NCBI GenBank assembly: GCA_963924555.1
Contig: OZ004591.1
Span: 310,001-374,000, forward strand
Origin: Crambe crambe
Lineage: Eukaryota; Porifera; Demospongiae; Poecilosclerida; Crambeidae
Length of the DNA: 64,000 bases
Direction: 5' to 3'
Part shown: piece after piece, positions 63,301-64,000 of the stretch
How positions within the stretch are numbered: the stretch's first letter is position 1
Layout of the letters: each line of letters opens with the position of its first letter
Program-made: the position numbers and the translations under genes
Notes under the pieces: model-generated
Seen by the model: the letters and a program-made list of their open reading frames with translations, nothing else
Database searches by the model: none
Told to the model about the DNA's origin: nothing

Positions 63301-63975
63301 TTCCAGTATATAACGACGGAGTGCGAGAAGGAGACGAAGGGTTCGCTGTCATCATGGCCATAGCAAGAGAAGAATTGGACAGTAGAGACTTGAGATTTGT
63401 TGATCTCTCTGATCCGGTAATAGTCGTGCAGCTGCAGGACCGAGGTAGGTGTATGAGAACAAAGTCCCAACACACCCACTAACGACCCGGCCATGTAATT
63501 TCTATAGATTCCAGCTTCCAGATCCTGACAGGTGATGTCATTCTTGGACAGAGGGAAGAGCTCCTGAGATATGCCGCTAGACGAGGGGAGATAGTGACAG
63601 TGGTGGTGACTGAAGGCATGCAGACAGCCATCTCTCTTCCAGGAAGTGTGGTCCTATTGGATTTCAACAGCTTCCTCCGCAATGCAACTCGTGTTCTAGG
63701 AATTCCCGTTTCAAATCTGACTATCACTCTCACTCTACAGCCAATCAATGAATCGGGCCAGCTATCACCCAATACTGAAGTATTGATCCCCTCTTCAGGA
63801 CCTGACAACAGAGTCAACGTCACACTGGACACTGAACTTGAAGTTTTCTTAGTGAGCATTGGCCATTTGCTCCAAAATGACAGTGGGACATACAGCATTG
63901 AGGCTTGTGCATTCAAGAACACTCCATCAGAAACCTGTCTGAATGCCAGCGTCACTCTCTTCCTTTTACTTGAAA
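20..63975 (+). CDS. Giant multi-exon gene, internal part (233 exons): Ig-like / Cys-module / Calx-beta extracellular protein
   Basis: All exons between these points splice into one open frame: 112 exons up to 35022 (91 Ig-like, 21 others) and 121 exons from 35081. Each junction has an AG acceptor and a GT donor, and every exon carries one base of a split codon at each end (phase 1-1) with a length divisible by three. The coding total is about 50.3 kb, about 16,770 residues, roughly 1.8 MDa. The only gaps are introns of 49-98 nt. There is no signal peptide, transmembrane segment or terminal stop, so this is the middle of the gene. Family knowledge places Ig-like and Calx-beta domains of this kind in secreted or surface adhesive proteins. 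I do not recognise a named gene. The locus could in principle be two fused genes (Ig part and Cys/Calx-beta part), but the junction at 35022/35081 splices in frame like the others. Confidence 0.8.
2044..2066. repeat. (ATA/TAA)n microsatellite in an intron
   Basis: A short perfect trinucleotide run inside the intron 2033-2106. It accounts for that intron being 74 nt rather than about 55. It is absent from the paralogous introns further downstream. Confidence 0.9.
3453..3791 (+). CDS. Cys module opening the first inter-Ig cassette
   Basis: Two exons, 3453-3599 and 3654-3791. The first carries four cysteines (LPFSVKC, VRVAC, LICDYD, EDC) and the second is a Cys-free beta half with FSPGSHLLNITGVSDGGE. 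The layout C, C, C-x-[YF]-D-G/R, C, then PGSH-x-LNI-x-G-V resembles the Ig-fold repeats of large secreted proteins that carry a CxLDG...C...G-x-H motif; that likeness is inference. The exon boundary falls directly after the closing Cys codon. The donor is the weak GTTAGA; reading through it would hit a stop, which confirms splicing. It directly follows the terminal-type Ig exon, as in every other copy. Confidence 0.7.
3852..4176 (+). CDS. Cys-rich CC module of unknown family
   Basis: Two exons, 3852-3980 and 4039-4176, 89 residues. The first holds seven cysteines, including a CC pair (ACYTGEQC, RQCCVENPEG, QCHTCIG). The second starts VFGWLEDVLRGVERTQPYLV and is Cys-free. Spacing of the form CC, then C-x-x-C, then FGW is distinctive, but I cannot name a domain. 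Within the window it occurs only in the three inter-Ig cassettes and never in region 2. Likely extracellular and disulfide-bonded. Confidence 0.6.
4236..4460 (+). CDS. Half Calx-beta-like exon
   Basis: One 225-nt exon (75 residues) with FREDRRSEVEETFMAQLI and ending in AIVDGD. Length and motifs match the second Calx-beta exon of region 2 (NDGVREGDEGF..., ending LLDGD). The Asp/Glu cluster before a Phe and the terminal D-G-D are typical of Calx-beta calcium-binding edges. The partner first-half exon is absent here. The donor at 4461 (GTAATG) gives a normal 55-nt intron; the alternative donor at 4488 would leave only 28 nt and is rejected. Confidence 0.6.
4516..4818 (+). CDS. Five-Cys module closing the first inter-Ig cassette
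   Basis: Exons 4516-4638 and 4699-4818. The first exon has cysteines in FSVEC, QMC, RIEC, ITCRLDGG and PKPC, the last one split by the intron (T at the donor side, GT at the acceptor side). The second is Cys-free with LFTPGSHRLVLSATSQNGE. This is the same two-exon plan as the other Cys modules with one extra Cys. The next exon returns to Ig domains. Confidence 0.65.
4875..8858 (+). CDS. Ig block 2: twelve Ig-like exons
   Basis: Exons: 4875-5153, 5208-5486, 5541-5819, 5877-6155, 6214-6501, 6559-6837, 6890-7168, 7225-7512, 7566-7844, 7905-8183, 8242-8529, 8586-8858. The first (ELPRYNGSSVYV) is the most divergent Ig in the array and carries a single unpaired Cys in SSNCAGTG. The second starts YPPEYTGES. 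Then follow P-Q-F, P-Q-F, P-Q-F and the 273-nt terminal type. Intron phases and Trp/Tyr core positions are as in block 1. From 7905 on, sequence and introns match 2439 onward at an offset of 5466 with few differences. Confidence 0.85.
8919..10284 (+). CDS. Second copy of the inter-Ig cassette (seven exons)
   Basis: Exons: 8919-9065, 9120-9257, 9318-9446, 9505-9642, 9702-9926, 9982-10104, 10165-10284. Same order as 3453-4818: four-Cys module, CC module, half Calx-beta-like exon, five-Cys module. Every boundary is displaced by exactly 5466 bases. Differences are scattered point changes, for example the CC-module donor is GTACAG instead of GTAAAG. All exons remain open, with no sign of decay. 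Confidence 0.75.
10345..16355 (+). CDS. Ig block 3: eighteen Ig-like exons, including a recent six-exon duplication
   Basis: Exons: 10345-10623, 10690-10968, 11023-11301, 11351-11629, 11688-11975, 12033-12311, 12364-12642, 12699-12986, 13040-13318, 13379-13657, 13720-14007, 14062-14340, 14393-14671, 14729-15016, 15070-15348, 15402-15680, 15739-16026, 16083-16355. It is block 2 plus six extra exons: 11688-13657 and the run from 13720 are tandem copies 2032 bases apart. Exon 13379-13657 is a hybrid: its 5' part matches the DQPRYSGEAIYNV class, its 3' part and following intron match the DRPRY class (SGDYSFQLTVT). Exon 14062-14340 has ARDSR where its relatives have ARDFR. The order stays P-Q-F throughout. 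Confidence 0.85.
11688..15751 (+). repeat. 2,032-bp tandem duplication of six Ig exons
   Basis: 11688-13719 and 13720-15751 repeat the class order F-P-Q-F-P-Q. The join lies inside hybrid exon 13379-13657. Its sequence switches from the DQPRY class to the DRPRY class within about 13582-13596, in a stretch common to both classes (AATGCTGGATCATAT). Confidence 0.8.
16416..17781 (+). CDS. Third copy of the inter-Ig cassette (seven exons)
   Basis: Exons: 16416-16562, 16617-16754, 16815-16943, 17002-17139, 17199-17423, 17479-17601, 17662-17781. Displaced from the first copy by exactly 12963 bases. Substitutions include VEN to VKN in the CC module and FSVEC to FSIEC in the five-Cys module. All splice sites and cysteines are kept, so the cassette looks functional in all three copies. 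Confidence 0.75.
17840..19466 (+). CDS. Ig block 4, leading five exons
   Basis: Exons: 17840-18118, 18173-18451, 18506-18784, 18842-19120, 19179-19466. They repeat the opening of block 2 (ELPRY type with one Cys, YPPEYTGES, then P-Q-F). The first four sit at an offset of 12965 from 4875-6155, with only scattered changes. Downstream the array switches to a different seven-exon period. Confidence 0.85.
19519..21817 (+). CDS. Seven-Ig unit, copy 1
   Basis: Exons: 19519-19797, 19850-20128, 20186-20473, 20532-20810, 20864-21142, 21199-21477, 21530-21817. Classes P-Q-F-P-P-Q-F, which is two P-Q-F trimers with one extra P between them. N-x-S/T sequons recur at NFSWFFN, GNVSRR, NFTI and NNSGTY, so heavy N-glycosylation is likely if the protein is secreted. 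Exon 20186-20473 has a variant F domain (GSKNFTIRLTFSANP) shared only with copies 2 and 5. Confidence 0.85.
21886..24184 (+). CDS. Seven-Ig unit, copy 2
   Basis: Exons: 21886-22164, 22217-22495, 22553-22840, 22899-23177, 23231-23509, 23566-23844, 23897-24184. All seven exons and six introns lie exactly 2367 bases after those of copy 1. The two differ at very few sites, introns included, so this is the youngest-looking pair of the array. Confidence 0.85.
24253..26558 (+). CDS. Seven-Ig unit, copy 3
   Basis: Exons: 24253-24531, 24584-24862, 24920-25207, 25264-25542, 25596-25874, 25940-26218, 26271-26558. It differs from copies 1-2 in its third exon (GSENYTIRLTLSADP) and the following intron, both shared with copy 6. 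The intron before 25940 carries a short tandem duplication (GTGGATCT twice) that makes this copy longer. Confidence 0.85.
26627..28927 (+). CDS. Seven-Ig unit, copy 4
   Basis: Exons: 26627-26905, 26961-27239, 27297-27584, 27643-27921, 27974-28252, 28309-28587, 28640-28927. Its fourth exon reads YQANE rather than YQVNE. The intron 27585-27642 combines features of the two other intron types, so the copy looks mosaic. The intron at 26906-26960 (TTTAAATACACAACAC near its 5' end) is shared with copy 5 only. Confidence 0.85.
28996..31297 (+). CDS. Seven-Ig unit, copy 5
   Basis: Exons: 28996-29274, 29330-29608, 29666-29953, 30012-30290, 30344-30622, 30679-30957, 31010-31297. The intron before its second exon matches copy 4. 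The third exon onward matches copies 1-2 (GSKNFTIRLTFSANP), so the copy switches type inside. Exon 30344-30622 has NIADSGS where its relatives have NIAGSGS. Confidence 0.85.
31366..33674 (+). CDS. Seven-Ig unit, copy 6 (last two exons divergent)
   Basis: Exons: 31366-31644, 31700-31978, 32036-32323, 32380-32658, 32713-32991, 33046-33324, 33387-33674. The first five are close to copy 3. The last two (YAPVYKGMVLHEVNEGFRDY and FIDGAPFYDG) keep their class positions (Q, F) but differ much more, marking the edge of the homogenised array. Exon 31700-31978 has YQVMSSN in place of YRVMSSN in the F strand. Confidence 0.82.
33734..35022 (+). CDS. Closing P-Q-F-terminal Ig exons
   Basis: Exons: 33734-34012, 34065-34343, 34404-34691, 34750-35022. 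One more P-Q-F trimer followed by the 273-nt terminal type (HPPQYGGETTYAINEGAE). The F and terminal exons are diverged relatives of 2776-3063 and 3120-3392. As at the other three places, the terminal Ig type is followed at once by a V-T-[KR]-K-L-P-F-S-V Cys-module exon. Unlike those places, the array does not return to Ig domains within the window. Confidence 0.82.
35081..37619 (+). CDS. Region 2 unit 1 (A type, with Ig-side first exons)
   Basis: Exons: 35081-35227, 35293-35430, 35485-35607, 35662-35784, 35839-35970, 36033-36161, 36217-36342, 36399-36530, 36595-36813, 36872-37096, 37152-37619. Domain order: four Cys modules (exon pairs 1-2, 3-4, 5-6, 7-8), a Calx-beta-like domain (9-10) and one large Ig-like exon (11). 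The first pair (VTRKLPFSVNC..., then ADENGTFVIDTTRFSPGSH) resembles the module that follows Ig exons at 3453, not the first pair of the other A units. From about 35514 onward the unit is almost identical to unit 3 at an offset of 5237. A-type hallmarks are FPPGDYNFTITVRDLDG and EEVRRTFDISLRL. Confidence 0.78.
37678..38030 (+). CDS. Unit 2 (B), Cys module a
   Basis: Exons 37678-37824 and 37890-38030, 96 residues. Cysteines in PFSVSC, VSC, LTCDYDNG and EDC, then the Cys-free half with RFSPGSHTLNI and VSEDGERDN. The donor is GTTAGC; reading through would give an immediate stop. The motif C-D-Y-D-N-G...C...PGSH matches the other Cys modules of the gene. Two intra-module disulfides are plausible. 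Confidence 0.68.
38094..38399 (+). CDS. Unit 2 (B), Cys module b
   Basis: Exons 38094-38216 and 38277-38399, 82 residues, the smallest Cys module. Cysteines in LEC, VSC, SRC and the split codon after NFS. The second half reads NASNIGISITDYPPSEYVFT, then VTDLDSQNQTE. The acceptor is one of two AGs six bases apart (38093 or 38099); the upstream one keeps Leu-Glu-Cys as in all relatives. The spacing is shorter than in the other modules, so it may be a truncated variant. Confidence 0.65.
38461..38771 (+). CDS. Unit 2 (B), Cys module c
   Basis: Exons 38461-38592 and 38643-38771, 87 residues. Cysteines in VTC, VLC, YSCSYNG and the split codon after FED. The second half contains GPGPEIVIDVGRFPPGTRVN and ends TSSTNFIARG. 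The donor here is the weak GTTTCC followed by a GT-rich stretch. It is supported by unit 7, where reading past the same point meets TGA at 51871-51873, and by the clean GTGAGT donor at the same place in A units. Confidence 0.66.
38833..39160 (+). CDS. Unit 2 (B), Cys module d
   Basis: Exons 38833-38958 and 39029-39160, 86 residues. Cysteines in LRC, ISC, AVCSFDGASS and the split codon after SRP. The second half has EFSPAGHSLNITFTDSMGN. This is the clearest match to the C-x-[FL]-D-G...C...G-H-x-L-x-I-x-x-x-D-x-x-G-N pattern known from Ig-fold repeats in large surface adhesins of bacteria and some metazoans. Assignment to that superfamily is inference. Confidence 0.7.
39215..39730 (+). CDS. Unit 2 (B), Calx-beta-like domain
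   Basis: Exons 39215-39442 and 39506-39730, 151 residues. It begins VTIRVAGDNLVRARESESYL, has a middle insertion rich in Thr/Ser, and then VPVFNDGVREGDEGFAVIM and a final VQLLDGD. The acidic NDGVREGDE run before a Phe and the terminal D-G-D are the usual calcium-site signatures of Calx-beta repeats. The intron splits the domain in mid-sequence, so both exons are needed. Calcium binding is inferred. Confidence 0.72.
39793..40260 (+). CDS. Unit 2 (B), large Ig-like exon
   Basis: One 468-nt exon, 156 residues, the longest in the window. It starts SRFQILTGDVILGQREELLR and has EIVTVVVTEGMQTAIS. It ends with an Ig-type F strand (LLQNDSGIYNIEACAF) and two late cysteines (EAC, ETC). Sequons occur at NATR, NLTV, NITL, NDSG and NASV. 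The D-S-G-x-Y motif supports an Ig fold, but the N-terminal third is unlike region 1 Ig domains and may be a separate small domain. Confidence 0.55.
40323..42856 (+). CDS. Region 2 unit 3 (A type)
   Basis: Exons: 40323-40463, 40527-40667, 40722-40844, 40899-41021, 41076-41207, 41270-41398, 41454-41579, 41636-41767, 41832-42050, 42109-42333, 42389-42856. Its first pair (VRPFSVDC, SCSANNGMILSLTCNYDSG, then SVEGERSTVEINFF) is different from units 1 and 2. The closing donor of exon 1 is a strong GTAAGT rather than GTTAGC. From 40751 on it tracks unit 1. The Calx-beta-like end reads QDSN instead of DGD. Confidence 0.78.
42914..45490 (+). CDS. Region 2 unit 4 (B type)
   Basis: Exons: 42914-43060, 43117-43257, 43322-43444, 43505-43627, 43689-43820, 43873-44001, 44063-44188, 44259-44390, 44445-44672, 44736-44960, 45023-45490. 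Same six-domain plan as unit 2, about 5.23 kb downstream of it. The intron 43061-43116 is 9 bases shorter than in unit 2. The Ig-like exon ends FLILD as in unit 2. Confidence 0.78.
45553..48086 (+). CDS. Region 2 unit 5 (A type)
   Basis: Exons: 45553-45693, 45757-45897, 45952-46074, 46129-46251, 46306-46437, 46500-46628, 46684-46809, 46866-46997, 47062-47280, 47339-47563, 47619-48086. All boundaries are exactly 5230 bases after unit 3. Small changes include GMRVR for GVRVR in module c and ERESTL for EGESTL at the Calx-beta start. It is the last A-type unit in the window. Confidence 0.78.
48138..50713 (+). CDS. Region 2 unit 6 (B type, transitional)
   Basis: Exons: 48138-48284, 48350-48490, 48553-48675, 48730-48852, 48920-49051, 49102-49230, 49292-49417, 49481-49612, 49667-49894, 49958-50182, 50246-50713. 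The Calx-beta-like domain changes from DFNGASLKV to DFDGTLRKV here, and this form persists in all later units. The Ig-like exon carries a variant (LTLQPMNESGQLSPNTD) otherwise seen only in unit 11, 13,262 bases on. Confidence 0.78.
50776..53355 (+). CDS. Region 2 unit 7 (B type)
   Basis: Exons: 50776-50922, 50979-51119, 51183-51305, 51362-51484, 51545-51676, 51728-51856, 51918-52043, 52114-52245, 52309-52536, 52600-52824, 52888-53355. It contains a TGA (51871-51873) just past the donor of exon 6. This shows that the GTTTCC donor at 51857 must be used if the unit is coding. It directly follows another B unit, so the A-B alternation ends here. Confidence 0.76.
51857..51917 (+). other. Intron with non-consensus GTTTCC donor and in-frame TGA
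   Basis: The intron after exon 6 of unit 7. Its donor GTTTCC is weak, yet reading on would meet TGA at 51871-51873. All other B units keep the same GTTTCC donor without the stop, so failure to splice there would stay open for longer. The tract after it is (GT)n. Confidence 0.65.
53418..56009 (+). CDS. Region 2 unit 8 (B type)
   Basis: Exons: 53418-53564, 53630-53770, 53834-53956, 54008-54130, 54197-54328, 54380-54508, 54570-54695, 54768-54899, 54963-55190, 55254-55478, 55542-56009. Introns around modules c and d (for example the long TATATATATTTATAAA tract at about 54710-54726) match unit 10, not units 7, 9 or 11. Exon 9 has NITQSLED for NITLSLED. Confidence 0.78.
56072..58664 (+). CDS. Region 2 unit 9 (B type)
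   Basis: Exons: 56072-56218, 56284-56424, 56488-56610, 56665-56787, 56855-56986, 57037-57165, 57227-57352, 57423-57554, 57618-57845, 57909-58133, 58197-58664. Module b has IGIKITDYPP and VTDSDGQ, shared with unit 11 only, and a private SLL at its end. The Ig-like exon loses one sequon (NVTL to NIIL). Confidence 0.78.
58727..61320 (+). CDS. Region 2 unit 10 (B type)
   Basis: Exons: 58727-58873, 58939-59079, 59142-59264, 59319-59441, 59508-59639, 59691-59819, 59881-60006, 60079-60210, 60274-60501, 60565-60789, 60853-61320. From module c on, its introns and sequence match unit 8 at a 5311-base offset. The Calx-beta-like end is DGN instead of DGD (GGA A then AT), and DFAG replaces DFDG, so one calcium-site edge may be weakened. 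Confidence 0.78.
61383..63975 (+). CDS. Region 2 unit 11 (B type), last complete unit in the window
   Basis: Exons: 61383-61529, 61595-61735, 61799-61921, 61976-62098, 62166-62297, 62348-62476, 62538-62663, 62734-62865, 62929-63156, 63220-63444, 63508-63975. Modules b and c match unit 9 at 5311 bases. The Ig-like exon instead carries the NESGQLS variant of unit 6. The donor at 63976 (GTGAGT) and the following bases match the intron that leads into a next unit in all earlier copies, so the gene continues beyond 64000. Confidence 0.78.
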
Positions 63976-64000
63976 GTGAGTAAAAAGTCTAGATTTCTCC

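Larger units (their letters stand above)
50776..63975 (+). repeat. B-unit tandem array, about 2.65 kb period, five copies with a 5.31-kb dimer rhythm
   Basis: Unit starts 50776, 53418, 56072, 58727 and 61383 (spacings 2642, 2654, 2655, 2656). Intron types alternate so that 8 pairs with 10 and 9 with 11 at exactly 5311 bases over modules b to d. Confidence 0.82.

Noticed and set aside
63479..63955. Long open frame on the - strand (158 codons), with many similar ones antisense to each repeat
   Set aside because: It lies opposite well-supported exons and recurs only because the exons recur. It crosses splice sites of the + strand gene and has no domain likeness.

Overview
The window lies wholly inside one giant, intron-rich eukaryotic gene on the + strand. 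I can chain 233 exons from 20 to 63975. The chain has no stop codon. It totals about 50.3 kb of coding sequence (about 79% of the window), or about 16,770 residues. All introns are GT-AG, almost all are 49-74 nt, and every one is phase 1, so every exon is a symmetric 1-1 cassette. I see no initiator exon, signal peptide, membrane segment, terminal stop or poly(A) signal, so both ends of the gene lie outside the window. Very short introns, high coding density and a secreted Ig/Calx-beta architecture point to a compact-genome early-branching metazoan. A demosponge such as Amphimedon is my best guess, but this is inference, not proof.

Region 1 (20-35022) encodes 91 immunoglobulin-like domains, one exon each (91-96 codons). 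They lack both canonical Ig cysteines. Three recurring classes, here called P (starts like APEYSG), Q (starts like DQPRYSG or IQPKYTG) and F (starts like FVEGAPFYSG), follow each other in a P-Q-F order. The Ig run is interrupted three times (3453-4818, 8919-10284, 16416-17781) by one seven-exon cassette: a four-Cys module, a Cys-rich CC module, a half Calx-beta-like exon and a five-Cys module. Larger repeats sit on top of this: a 5.47-kb unit (12 Ig plus cassette), a 2,032-bp internal duplication (six Ig exons), and six copies of a 2.37-kb seven-exon unit from 19519 to 33674.

Region 2 (35081-63975) holds 11 tandem units of about 2.65 kb. Each has 11 exons and encodes about 655 residues: four two-exon Cys-containing beta modules, one two-exon Calx-beta-like domain and one large Ig-like exon. 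Units 1-6 alternate between two subtypes (A-B-A-B-A-B, 5.23-kb period). Units 7-11 are all B type, with a further 5.31-kb two-unit rhythm.

The predicted product is an extracellular, heavily N-glycosylatable, titin-scale adhesive or structural protein, or a family of isoforms. Symmetric exons and near-identical repeats, introns included, suggest growth and homogenisation by unequal crossing-over and gene conversion. Exon skipping could generate isoforms. A role in cell adhesion, aggregation or self-recognition is a hypothesis only.
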